From an uncultured Bacteroidia bacterium (GTDB lineage: Bacteria; Bacteroidota; Bacteroidia; Bacteroidales; UBA932): DNA of 64,000 bases. Positions 1 through 7,463 of this stretch are shown here, piece after piece (positions within the stretch are counted from its first letter, which is position 1; each line of letters starts with the position of its first letter). The position numbers were made by a program, and so were the translations under genes. The notes beneath the pieces were generated by a model that did not search any database, was not told the DNA's origin, and worked only from the letters and a program-made list of their open reading frames with translations. Location of the stretch: contig CACZCQ010000003.1 of NCBI GenBank assembly GCA_902779765.1, forward strand, positions 62,001 through 126,000. The letters run 5' to 3'.

Positions 1-1689
1 TGCCTTGAAGCCGGAGAGGTCTTCCATCATCTGAAGGTCGAAAGGCTTGAGGAACCTGACATTGTACACTGCCGGGCAGAGTCCGGTCTCTTCCTTGAGC
101 CTCGCGGCAGCTTCCACAGCCTTCCATACCACAGGACCGAGGGCCAGGACGGCCACACCGGATCCTTCTGTCATCAATTCACTCTTTCCGGTCTCGATCG
201 GGGAGGGTTCGGAATCCTTCCAGCCGGAGCCTTCGCCGAGACCTCTCGGATACCTTATTATAAAAGGACCGTCCTTGATCCCGAGACCCTTGTAGAGAAG
301 GTCCCTGAGTTCGGCCTCATCCTTCGGGGCGGCGATCACCGTATTCGGAATGCTCCTCATGGCGGCCAGGTCGAATACGCCCTGATGGGTGGCGCCGTCC
401 TCGCCCACCAGTCCGGCCCTGTCGAAACAGAACACTACCGGCAGATGCTGGAGAGCCACGTCGTGGACTATCTCGTCATATGCCCTTTGGGCGAAGGTGG
501 AATATATGGAGCAATACGGCTTCATCCCGCCTGCGGCAAGTCCTGCGGCGAACGTTGCGGCGTGCTCCTCGGCGATGCCAACGTCGAAGAACCTTTCCGG
601 GAATTCTTCAGCAAAAGCGGTCATTCCACTGCCGGTGGCCATTGCGGGGGTGATTCCCACAACCTTCGGATCCTTTCTGGCCAGTTCGCAGAGTACCTCT
701 CCGAAGACATCCTGGTAGCGGACCCTGCCGGACCCTGAGCCTGTCGAAGGGACCTGGGCCGCGCTCTTCCTCTCGCCGGTTTCAGGATCGAACTTCCCGG
801 GAGCATGCCATGTGGTCGGGTCCGCTTCGGCGGGGGCATATCCCTTGCCTTTAACGGTGCAGGTGTGGAGGATCTTAGGTCCCTTGATGTCCTTGAGCCT
901 CTTCAGGGTCTGGACGACAAGGGCGACATTGTTGCCGTCGATAGGACCGAAGTACCTGAATCCGAATGCCTCGAAGATATCTCCTCCGGACTTGTTCACG
1001 AGCCCGGATTTCGTATTCCTGATCACTCTCTGGAGCCAGTTCCTGAAATTACTGGAACCCAGTTTGTTCCAGACGTGGGTCTTGAGTCTGTTGTAGGCCG
1101 GGTCGGTGGTTATCTTCAGCAGGTAGGAATGCATCGCGCCCCTGCTTCCGTCGATGGCCATGTCGTTGTCGTTCAGGATGACCAGCAGGTCGGTGTCTGA
1201 ATCGCCGGCGTTGTTGAGGCCTTCGAGTGCAAGGCCACCGGTCATCGAGCCGTCACCTATCATCGCGACCACCTTTTCGCCCGATCCGGTGAGCTGGGCT
1301 GCCTTGGCCAGGCCGAGGGCTGCGGAGATGGAAGTGGAAGCGTGACCGGCTCCGAATGCATCATAGGGGCTCTCGTCCCGGTTCGGGAATCCGCTTATCC
1401 CGTCTTTCCTGCGATTGTTCCTGAAAACTTCCTTCCTGTCCGTGATTATCTTGTGGGCGTAGGCCTGATGACCTACGTCAAAGACCACCTTGTCGGACGG
1501 GGTGTCAAAGACATAATGGGTTCCGACGATCAGTTCCACGGCGCCCAGGCTCGAGGCGAGGTGCCCCGGATTCGAGGCGCAGCATCTGACTATGTAATCC
1601 CTTATTTCGTCGCAGAGCCCGGGCAACTCGGAAACATCCAGCTTCCTGAGGTCCTGCGGAGTGTTGACTTTGTCCAGAATCTTGTACAT
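1..1689 (-). CDS. dxs: 1-deoxy-D-xylulose-5-phosphate synthase, C-terminus off the window
   Basis: Thiamine-diphosphate enzyme that condenses pyruvate with glyceraldehyde 3-phosphate, the first step of the MEP isoprenoid pathway, and also feeds thiamine and pyridoxal synthesis. Reading the minus strand from the ATG at 1689 gives about 563 residues before the left edge; the family is usually about 630. Visible hallmarks are the ThDP motif GDGSMTGG, the catalytic-Glu region GIAEEHAATFAAG, and the transketolase segment DRAGLVGEDGATHQG. The linker between the ThDP domain and the pyrimidine-binding domain (residues about 312-320, PSTGSGSG) is encoded by a dispersed repeat (730-754). A minus-strand -7 box, TACCTTTG, lies at 1709-1716, about 20 nt before the ATG. 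Identification is firm; only the 3' end is missing. Confidence 0.97.
   Translation of the reverse strand, partial: MYKILDKVNTPQDLRKLDVSELPGLCDEIRDYIVRCCASNPGHLASSLGAVELIVGTHYVFDTPSDKVVFDVGHQAYAHKIITDRKEVFRNNRRKDGISGFPNRDESPYDAFGAGHASTSISAALGLAKAAQLTGSGEKVVAMIGDGSMTGGLALEGLNNAGDSDTDLLVILNDNDMAIDGSRGAMHSYLLKITTDPAYNRLKTHVWNKLGSSNFRNWLQRVIRNTKSGLVNKSGGDIFEAFGFRYFGPIDGNNVALVVQTLKRLKDIKGPKILHTCTVKGKGYAPAEADPTTWHAPGKFDPETGERKSAAQVPSTGSGSGRVRYQDVFGEVLCELARKDPKVVGITPAMATGSGMTAFAEEFPERFFDVGIAEEHAATFAAGLAAGGMKPYCSIYSTFAQRAYDEIVHDVALQHLPVVFCFDRAGLVGEDGATHQGVFDLAAMRSIPNTVIAAPKDEAELRDLLYKGLGIKDGPFIIRYPRGLGEGSGWKDSEPSPIETGKSELMTEGSGVAVLALGPVVWKAVEAAARLKEETGLCPAVYNVRFLKPFDLQMMEDLSGFKA
730..754 (-). repeat. 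Dispersed in-frame repeat, copy 1 (inside dxs)
   Basis: Near-palindromic segment with core CCCTGAGCCTGTCGAAGGG, bounded by GGACC at the start and GGACC at the end. It is read in frame by dxs as a Ser/Gly-rich linker. The same core recurs inside three other unrelated genes in this window (5619-5642, 55231-55331, 58556-58596). Confidence 0.7.
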
Positions 1690-1708
1690 CCCGTAAAACT
1701 TGGATGGA

Positions 1709-1716
1709 CAAAGGTA
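1709..1716 (-). promoter_or_regulatory. -7 promoter box for dxs
   Basis: Minus-strand TACCTTTG matches the Bacteroidota -7 consensus TAnnTTTG and sits 20 nt upstream of the dxs ATG. No clear TTTG was seen at the ideal upstream distance, so this is a partial promoter match. Confidence 0.45.
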
Positions 1717-1771
1717 CGATTTTATTTCAATTATACTTAAATTCGCGGAGTCAAGACAACAGTTGATTATT

Positions 1772-3388
1772 ATGAATGCTAAAACGACACTGAGGGATTC
1801 TGCCGCGATGCGTTGGACAGCCTTGCTGCTCCTCGCCCTGGCGATGTTCTGTTCCTACATTTTCATGGATATCCTTTCGCCTATCAAGGATCTGATGGCG
1901 GAGACACGCGGTTGGGATTCCACGGCTTTCGGCACGATGCAGGGAGCTGAAACCTTCCTCAACGTATTCGTTTTCTTCCTGATCTTCGCCGGTATCATCC
2001 TGGACAAGATGGGAGTCCGCTTCACGGCGGTCCTTTCGGGTGCGGTGATGCTCATCGGTGCCATAATCAAGTGGTACGCCGTGAGCAATTCCTTCATCGG
2101 AAGCGGTGCCGAGACCTGGTTCACGAACAACCTGAATTACATTCCCCTGTTCGACGAACTCGGAGTCTCTCCCTTCTACCGCGGGATGCCCGCCTCCGCC
2201 AAACTTGCCGCCTGCGGATTCATGATATTCGGATGCGGCGTGGAAATGGCCGGAATCACCGTGAGCCGCGGTATCGTCAAATGGTTCAAAGGTCGCGAAA
2301 CCGCGCTGGCAATGGGCTCTGAAATGGCCCTCGCCCGCCTGGGAGTCGCCACCTGCATGATATTCTCCCCCTTCTTCGCCAAGTTGGGAGGCAGTGTGGA
2401 CGTGTCCCGTTCGGTTGCGTTCGGAGTCGTCCTCCTCTGCATCGCCTTGATAATGTTCATAGTCTACTTCTTCATGGACCGCAAGCTGGATGCCCAGACC
2501 GGTGAGGCAGAAGAGAAGGACGATCCTTTCAAGGTGAGCGACATCGGTCAGATCCTCCGCAGCGGTGGATTCTGGCTGGTGGCCCTGCTCTGCGTGCTCT
2601 ACTATTCGGCAATCTTCCCGTTCCAGAAGTATGCCGTGAACATGCTCCAGTGCAACCTCACGTTCAGTCCCGTGGATCCTTCGTCGTTCTGGGGCGGCAG
2701 CGCCGTGACGATAGTCCAGTACCTGATAATGCTGGTCGTCGCAGCTACATCATTCTCCAGTAATTTCGTCAAGGACAAGTCTTTGAAGTACGGCCTCCTG
2801 ATCACTGCAATCGTCGCCCTGGTCGTGTATTGTTACATGGGTTACATGCGCCAGAGCGCAGAGACCGTATTCGCAGTATTCCCGCTCCTTGCCGTCGGTA
2901 TCACCCCGATCCTCGGAAACTATGTCGACCATAAAGGAAAGGCAGCCTCGATGCTGGTGCTCGGTTCCCTGCTGCTCGTGTTCTGCCATCTCACCTTCGC
3001 CTTCATACTGCCCGCATTCAAGGGTAATGCAGTAGGTGGGGTTATCGTGGCTTACGTGACCATCCTCGTGCTCGGAGCATCATTCTCCCTGGTACCTGCG
3101 GCCCTCTGGCCGAGCGTCCCGAAGCTGGTGGATTCCAAGATCATCGGTTCGGCTTACGCGTTGATATTCTGGATCCAGAACATCGGTCTCTGGCTCTTCC
3201 CGCTCCTTATCGGTAAGGTGCTTGACAAGACCAATCCCGGCGTCACCGATCCGACCCAGTTCAACTACACCGCACCCCTGGTGATGCTTGCATGCCTTGG
3301 AATAGCCGCACTGCTCCTGGGACTCTTGCTCAAGGTAGTCGACCGCAAGAAGCATCTCGGCCTCGAAGAGCCGAACATCACGGAATAA
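1772..3388 (+). CDS. MFS transporter (paralogue 1)
   Basis: Inner-membrane major facilitator of 538 residues from the ATG at 1772. An in-frame ATG at 1700 would add 24 residues without transporter character, so the later start is preferred because the first hydrophobic helix follows soon after it. Many hydrophobic segments, the loop motif LDKMGVRFT after helix 2 and SVPKLVDSKIIGSAYALIFW near helix 10-11 support the family. It is clearly paralogous to the convergent MFS gene at 4898-6310 (shared motifs GW-S--G, RGIVKWFKG/RSIAKWFKD, LVPAA-WPSVPK). No substrate can be read from the sequence. A strong terminator follows at 3406-3430. Confidence 0.88.
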   Translation: MNAKTTLRDSAAMRWTALLLLALAMFCSYIFMDILSPIKDLMAETRGWDSTAFGTMQGAETFLNVFVFFLIFAGIILDKMGVRFTAVLSGAVMLIGAIIKWYAVSNSFIGSGAETWFTNNLNYIPLFDELGVSPFYRGMPASAKLAACGFMIFGCGVEMAGITVSRGIVKWFKGRETALAMGSEMALARLGVATCMIFSPFFAKLGGSVDVSRSVAFGVVLLCIALIMFIVYFFMDRKLDAQTGEAEEKDDPFKVSDIGQILRSGGFWLVALLCVLYYSAIFPFQKYAVNMLQCNLTFSPVDPSSFWGGSAVTIVQYLIMLVVAATSFSSNFVKDKSLKYGLLITAIVALVVYCYMGYMRQSAETVFAVFPLLAVGITPILGNYVDHKGKAASMLVLGSLLLVFCHLTFAFILPAFKGNAVGGVIVAYVTILVLGASFSLVPAALWPSVPKLVDSKIIGSAYALIFWIQNIGLWLFPLLIGKVLDKTNPGVTDPTQFNYTAPLVMLACLGIAALLLGLLLKVVDRKKHLGLEEPNITE

Positions 3389-3405
3389 TATTCCTAACTC
3401 CATAG

Positions 3406-3430
3406 CCCGGGTTTTTCACCCGGGTTTTTT
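3406..3430 (+). terminator. Rho-independent terminator after MFS gene 1
   Basis: Perfect 7-bp stem CCCGGGT / ACCCGGG with a TTTTC loop (3406-3424), followed by six T residues (3425-3430). It lies 18 nt after the MFS stop codon. Confidence 0.85.
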
Positions 3431-3458
3431 GTTGGGAAGCGGATCCTTTCCCGCCCTC

Positions 3459-3659
3459 CCATGAGGTGCTTCCAGCGCCATGGTCTTTTGGGAGAACCAC
3501 ATGGCGGGCATATGCCCCATTTCCAGCCATGTGGTCCTTCCCCCTGCACCACATGTCCCGTTTCCGTACCTTTTTCCGGCCATGTGGTCCTTCCCCTGAA
3601 CCACATGTCCCGTTTCCGTACCTTTTTCCGGCCATGTGGTCCCTGATCTGAACCACATG
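3459..3659. repeat. Left REP-like cluster: three hairpins plus one degenerate copy
   Basis: Each unit is CCATGTGGT, an 11-12 nt loop, then ACCACATG, giving an 8-9 bp stem. Intact copies are 3527-3555, 3580-3607 and 3632-3659. A degenerate copy begins CCATGAGGT at 3459-3467 and closes with ACCACATGG at 3496-3504. The 24-nt spacers at 3556-3579 and 3608-3631 are identical, so 3556-3607 and 3608-3659 form a 52-bp tandem duplication differing only in the loop. This and the terminator explain the gene-free stretch 3389-3742. Confidence 0.85.
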
Positions 3660-3693
3660 TATTGTTGGAGGAGCAGTTGCGGTCTGGGTTATA

Positions 3694-3725
3694 TTTGGGG
3701 ATTCCGGAGGGATTATATATCTTTA
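3694..3725 (+). promoter_or_regulatory. Probable promoter of the RAYT gene
   Basis: TTTG at 3694-3697, a 20-nt spacer, and TATCTTTA at 3718-3725 (one mismatch to TAnnTTTG), 17 nt before the ATG at 3743. Confidence 0.45.
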
Positions 3726-3742
3726 AGAAAACTTAGACAGAT

Positions 3743-4702
3743 ATGAAAAATTTCATTAAAGATCATGTTTCCTGCCGAGAGGCCCCGGCGTCATCATTTC
3801 CAAAAACACTGGCGAATCTTCGAAGCCAAGGGGCGCCCATCGAATACTATTTCGTGACAACCGACCATCTGACGGAGAGCATCTGGTTCCGGGATGACCA
3901 GGACTTCAAAACCGGGATGAATTATGTTGCAATCATAGCCCTTGTTTCAGGAATAAAGGTACTTGCATTCATCCTTATGTCCAATCACGTCCATCTTGTC
4001 CTTCAAAGCACGGAGGCGGAAGCAGAATGGTTCGCCTATGAACTGAAAAGGCGGTATTCTGAATATCTGAACAGGCGTTACGGAACAGATGATTTCCTCA
4101 GGCTCAACAAGGTGGACATTCAAAAGGTATCCCTTGAAGATGAGTCCCTGGAAAGGGCGTTTGCGTATACGCTTATGAACAGTGTCGCGGCGAATATCTG
4201 CCTGACTGCCTCCGATTATCCTTGGTCAAGTATCGGCGCATATTTTAAGGTCACCCCCTCCAAAGGAGTAAGATTCGGAGAGATGTCATTGAGTTCCCGC
4301 AGAAGAATCCTGCACAGCCGGTCCATCATACCGGATGATACGGTCATCGGAGAAGGCGGGTTTATTCTCCCTGAGTCATTTATTCCTGTCGAATTCGTGG
4401 AATCCATATTCAGGACGCCTAAAAGACTTAATTACTTTCTGATGAACTCCTCGAAGGCAAAAAGACGGCTGGAAGTATCCGGAAAGGGATTACCTTCTTT
4501 CAAAGACCAGGTAATCCTGGCAGCAGTCCCGGACATATGCATGTCGGTATTCCGGAAAAAGTATACTTCAGAGTTGGATCCGGAAGAAACCGTGGAACTG
4601 ATTAGGCAGGTCAGGAGACGTTTCTGCGCGGATATCAGCCAGATTGCCCGGGTCTTGGGAATCCCATATTCCCAAGTCACCAGAATGCTGGAAAGCTTTT
4701 AA
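3743..4702 (+). CDS. REP-associated tyrosine transposase (RAYT), Y1/HUH family, with C-terminal extension
   Basis: Single-strand DNA endonuclease-type transposase of 319 residues. The metal-binding HUH motif is H82-V-H84 in the segment MSNHVHLVL. Candidate nucleophile tyrosines follow in the helix LKRRYSEYLNRRYG (Y105, Y108, Y113), and the conserved YPWSS segment is at 160-163. These are family hallmarks of IS200/IS605-like and RAYT proteins. The core occupies residues about 30-170. The remaining ~150 residues end in a helix-turn-helix-like stretch (ISQIARVLGIPYSQVTRML), longer than many RAYTs and possibly DNA-binding. The gene is flanked on both sides by palindromes, which would be its expected substrates. 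Which tyrosine is catalytic cannot be decided from sequence alone. Confidence 0.85.
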   Translation: MKNFIKDHVSCREAPASSFPKTLANLRSQGAPIEYYFVTTDHLTESIWFRDDQDFKTGMNYVAIIALVSGIKVLAFILMSNHVHLVLQSTEAEAEWFAYELKRRYSEYLNRRYGTDDFLRLNKVDIQKVSLEDESLERAFAYTLMNSVAANICLTASDYPWSSIGAYFKVTPSKGVRFGEMSLSSRRRILHSRSIIPDDTVIGEGGFILPESFIPVEFVESIFRTPKRLNYFLMNSSKAKRRLEVSGKGLPSFKDQVILAAVPDICMSVFRKKYTSELDPEETVELIRQVRRRFCADISQIARVLGIPYSQVTRMLESF

Positions 4703-4736
4703 GCCGTTTCCCTCAAACACTTCTGCCCTTTCCCGG

Positions 4737-4871
4737 CCATGTGATTCTAATTCCGAACCACATGGCATGTTTTTCAGGGATATTCTGGCCATGTGGTTCA
4801 TCATTCAGCACCACATGGTTGGATTTAGGGGTATATTCTGGCCATGTGGTGCTTCTCTCGGCACCACGTGG
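4737..4871. repeat. Right REP-like cluster: three hairpins
   Basis: Three hairpins of the same design as on the left: 4737-4765 (first arm CCATGTGAT, one mismatch), 4789-4818, and 4842-4871 (second arm ACCACGTGG). Loops are 11-12 nt. The 23-nt spacers (4766-4788 and 4819-4841) both end in TATTCTGG but are unrelated to the left-hand spacer, so the two clusters are different subtypes with the same arms and the same 52-53 nt period. Confidence 0.85.
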
Positions 4872-4897
4872 CGAGCTTTGGCCGTTTATTTCAGGGG

Positions 4898-6310
4898 TCA
4901 TTTCCCTGAAGGGCTGTCGAGCTTCAATTCCGGACGCCGGGCAGAGGAGCGCCTTAGGCCTAATGCGAGCAGGAGGGCGACTACGCAGACGGTGACGAAC
5001 ATCACTTCGACTGCAACTGCACCGGCTGCGCTTTCAGGGCCGCTGGAAGAACTACCGGCATTTGCAAGGGCGGCTTTAGCCAGGATTCCCCCGGCGAACA
5101 TCTTGAACAGCATGAGCCCTAGGTTCTGCACCCAGTAGATCAATGAATATGCAGTCCCGAGAACTTTGGACGGGACGATCTTGGGCACCGAAGGCCACAT
5201 CGCCGCGGGAACCAGGGAATATCCGAACCCCAGGAAGACCATCGACAGGTAGCCGTAAGCCGGCACACCTTCTGGAGCGAAGGCCAGAAGGATGTGGGCG
5301 ATCAACGCAAGTATGGCGCCTGCGACCATCCAGCGGGTACCTTTGCCGATCTTGTCCACCATTATTCCGAACAGGGGAGCGAAAATCACTGTAGAGAACG
5401 GCAGCATCGAGACCATCCAGCTGGCAGCCTCGACCGGCACACCGAATCTCGGTATCAGGATGGCGCTGGCGAATTTCTTGAACGAAATAATACTGCTGTA
5501 GAAGAATACGCAAAGCAGCGCGATCATGATGAACTGCTTGTTTTTCAGCAATCCCAGCACATCTGAGAAACGGAACTTGTCCTCCTCCTTGCCCTTTCCC
5601 TCGGCAGCCTCAGGATCCGGTTGGTGAGCCTGTCGAACCACCGCCATGTGTGCCTTGTCAAACCTTGCATCCATAGCAACGAATACCGCCCAGAGGATCA
5701 TGCCCGCCGCCATCAGCGCAAGTCCGAGGAAGGCAGGCCTGGCGGTTTCGGCCAGGGAGTAGATCTCTCCCGGCGCCTTCGCTGCAACCAGCCTTGGAGA
5801 GATGATCAGGGCAAAGGCGGTTCCCAACCTTGCGATGGCAAGCTGCAGCCCCATCGCGAAGGCCATGGGCCCGTCCTTGAACCATTTCGCTATGGACCGG
5901 GTGACGGCCACGCCGGCAATCTCACTTCCAAGTCCGAAGAGCATGCACCCCACGTAAGCCACGCTCAGGGAAGTCTTCGGAGCCATCCCGGAAGTTATCG
6001 CCCAGGCGACGAGGGCTGCTCCTCCGGCCATCATGCCTACGAATATCGAACCGGTGATCCTTACACCCCATTTGTCCAGGAGCATCCCGCAGATCACCAG
6101 GCCTCCGAACACGCAGAGGACTGAATATCCGCTCGTGTATAGACCATAGTCGGCAGAATTCCACCCTAACTCGATCAGGGATGGGTTCTCGAACAAATGG
6201 GAGAGGGTGCTGAACATGTCGTCGAAGAAGTACGAAGCGAACATAGGCACCACAAGGCACGCCAGAGCAATCCATGGCAAAGCCTTCATTGATTTAGGAT
6301 TATTATTCAT
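4898..6310 (-). CDS. MFS transporter (paralogue 2)
   Basis: Inner-membrane major facilitator of 470 residues starting at the ATG at 6310. It is paralogous to the gene at 1772-3388 (LDKWGVRITGS, RSIAKWFKDGP, SLVPAAMWPSVPKIVPSK). The long central cytoplasmic loop carries the sequence VRQAHQPDPEAAEG at residues about 221-234, encoded by a dispersed repeat (5619-5642). It is transcribed towards paralogue 1 and ends 27 nt from the last REP-like hairpin. A minus-strand -7 box lies at 6331-6338. The substrate is unknown. Confidence 0.88.
   Translation of the reverse strand: MNNNPKSMKALPWIALACLVVPMFASYFFDDMFSTLSHLFENPSLIELGWNSADYGLYTSGYSVLCVFGGLVICGMLLDKWGVRITGSIFVGMMAGGAALVAWAITSGMAPKTSLSVAYVGCMLFGLGSEIAGVAVTRSIAKWFKDGPMAFAMGLQLAIARLGTAFALIISPRLVAAKAPGEIYSLAETARPAFLGLALMAAGMILWAVFVAMDARFDKAHMAVVRQAHQPDPEAAEGKGKEEDKFRFSDVLGLLKNKQFIMIALLCVFFYSSIISFKKFASAILIPRFGVPVEAASWMVSMLPFSTVIFAPLFGIMVDKIGKGTRWMVAGAILALIAHILLAFAPEGVPAYGYLSMVFLGFGYSLVPAAMWPSVPKIVPSKVLGTAYSLIYWVQNLGLMLFKMFAGGILAKAALANAGSSSSGPESAAGAVAVEVMFVTVCVVALLLALGLRRSSARRPELKLDSPSGK
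5619..5642 (-). repeat. Dispersed in-frame repeat, copy 2 (inside MFS gene 2)
   Basis: Core GGTGAGCCTGTCGAACC, flanked by GGTT and ACCACC. It encodes part of the hydrophilic loop between the two transporter halves, where extra residues should be tolerated. It shares GAGCCTGTCGAA with the dxs copy. Confidence 0.7.
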
Positions 6311-6330
6311 TCGAAGTCAGTATGGATAAT

Positions 6331-6338
6331 CAAAGATA
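6331..6338 (-). promoter_or_regulatory. -7 promoter box for MFS gene 2
   Basis: Minus-strand TATCTTTG, a perfect TAnnTTTG match, 20 nt upstream of the ATG at 6310. No clear -33 element was seen. Confidence 0.5.
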
Positions 6339-6363
6339 CGAAGAATTATAATTATTCGGTCAT

Positions 6364-6397
6364 TTTGAGGGAAATCGGCGATTTATTCTTAACTTTA
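6364..6397 (+). promoter_or_regulatory. Probable promoter of the dap operon
   Basis: TTTG at 6364-6367 and TAACTTTA at 6390-6397, 22-nt spacer, 28 nt before the dapE ATG. The whole divergent gap is about 115 nt, too short for a lysine riboswitch, and none was recognised. Confidence 0.35.
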
Positions 6398-6425
6398 TAA
6401 GTTTTTATGAAATGTCGATTTGGAG

Positions 6426-7451
6426 ATGGACCTTGAGCTGTTCATAGAGATGCTGGGCATATGCTCGACTTCCGGTGAGGAAAGACGCATGGCGGATTTC
6501 CTGAAGGAGAATCTGCATGCACCCGGGATCATCGAGCAGGAGGTCGGGGATGGAACTGTCAACCTTCTGTTCGACTGGTCCGGGACGGGCAATCCCTCCT
6601 TCGTGTTCTGCACCCATATGGACACTGTGCCTCCCTATATTCCCCCGAGCGTGGAGCTGACGAATGAAGGGGAAACCATAGTGAAAGGCCGCGGCAGCTG
6701 CGATGCCAAAGGGCAGATATTCTCGATGTACAACGCCTGCCTCCGCCTTGAAAAGGAGGGGTACCGTAACTTCGGACTTCTGCTGCTATCCGGTGAGGAG
6801 ACCGGCTCCCACGGTGCCAAGGCATATTCAAGGGACAATCCCGGGAGCGATTTCGTGCTGGTGGGAGAGCCTACCGACAACTGCCTGGCAACCGCTGCCA
6901 AGGGGACCAAGTCCTTCGAGGTGACGATTCCCGGGAAGGCCTGTCATTCGGGGTATCCTGAACATGGTTCCAGTGCGGTGGAGAGATTCGTGGAAGCGAT
7001 GGACAATCTCAAGGACCGGGGTTTCCCGGCCGACCCCGTCCTCGGCGAAACCACTTGGAACGTCGGCGATCTCCACAGCAACAATCCACAGAATGTCCTG
7101 AGCCCTGAAATCAGTTTCCGTATCTATTTCAGGACGACCTTCACGACAGACGGACTGGTCCAGCAACATCTTCTCGAAGCATGCCCTGCCGGTACCGTGA
7201 TACATGCTTTCGGCGGAGACTCACCGAGCATGTATTTCAGCGAGGTCGAGGGAATCGATTCCAAGCCGGTTTCGTTTGGCAGCGATGCCCCACGGCTCGG
7301 GAAGTTTGCAAGGAGGGCCATATGCGGTCCCGGATCCATACTCACAGCCCACACGCCTGAAGAATTCGTACTCGTGTCCGACCTCCGGAAGGCGGTGGAA
7401 CAGTACGTCAAGATATTCAAGACAGTGACAAAGGAACAAAACAACATATAA
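6426..7451 (+). CDS. dapE: M20 family deacylase, probable succinyl-diaminopimelate desuccinylase
   Basis: Zinc peptidase-fold enzyme of 341 residues from the ATG at 6426 (a TTG at 6420 would add two residues). It has the M20 metal and catalytic motifs in order: THMDTVPP near residue 64, RGSCDAKGQ near 93, SGEETGSHG near 124, GEPTD near 148, and a late AHTPEEF His. M20 enzymes with this layout include ArgE, DapE and LysK. The choice of DapE comes from context: it heads an operon with lysC, dapB, dapA, dapD and dapF, and dapD commits the pathway to succinylated intermediates. It would release succinate from N-succinyl-LL-diaminopimelate. The family call is firm, the substrate well supported by neighbours. 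Confidence 0.85.
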   Translation: MDLELFIEMLGICSTSGEERRMADFLKENLHAPGIIEQEVGDGTVNLLFDWSGTGNPSFVFCTHMDTVPPYIPPSVELTNEGETIVKGRGSCDAKGQIFSMYNACLRLEKEGYRNFGLLLLSGEETGSHGAKAYSRDNPGSDFVLVGEPTDNCLATAAKGTKSFEVTIPGKACHSGYPEHGSSAVERFVEAMDNLKDRGFPADPVLGETTWNVGDLHSNNPQNVLSPEISFRIYFRTTFTTDGLVQQHLLEACPAGTVIHAFGGDSPSMYFSEVEGIDSKPVSFGSDAPRLGKFARRAICGPGSILTAHTPEEFVLVSDLRKAVEQYVKIFKTVTKEQNNI

Positions 7452-7463
7452 AACAAACTTGAC

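Larger units (their letters stand above)
3459..4871 (+). mobile_element. RAYT gene bracketed by REP-like palindrome clusters
   Basis: A self-contained unit made of a left cluster of palindromes (3459-3659), an IS200/IS605-like HUH transposase gene (3743-4702) and a right cluster (4737-4871). The organisation matches the REPtron/BIME arrangement known for REP-associated tyrosine transposases, in which the protein recognises REP hairpins. It sits between the 3' ends of two convergent MFS genes, a neutral place for insertion. The transposase gene looks more AT-rich than its neighbours. No terminal inverted repeats or target duplication of a classical insertion sequence were seen. The assignment rests on the HUH protein plus the repeats; the REP-RAYT partnership here is inferred. 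Confidence 0.7.

Noticed and set aside
807-815. CCATGTGGT match inside dxs
   Set aside because: It lies within the codons for the conserved TTWHAPG segment and has no paired ACCACATGG arm, so it is a chance match.
3378-3658. Several overlapping open frames of 60-90 codons on both strands
   Set aside because: They are translations of the 52-bp REP-like repeats and the terminator; their periodic peptides follow the repeat period.
3459-3659. CRISPR-like array
   Set aside because: The regular period comes from palindromic units with identical spacers, not unique spacers, and no cas genes are near.
3743-4702. Classical complete IS200/IS605 insertion sequence
   Set aside because: No tnpB, no defined left and right ends of the IS200 type; the surrounding repeats fit the REP/RAYT organisation better.
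4644-5138. 164-codon open frame overlapping the RAYT 3' end, the right repeats and the MFS 3' end
   Set aside because: It crosses two real genes and repeats in another frame and has no coherent protein pattern.
6311-6425. Lysine riboswitch before the dap operon
   Set aside because: The gap is about 115 nt and shared by two divergent promoters; the conserved lysine riboswitch core was not found.
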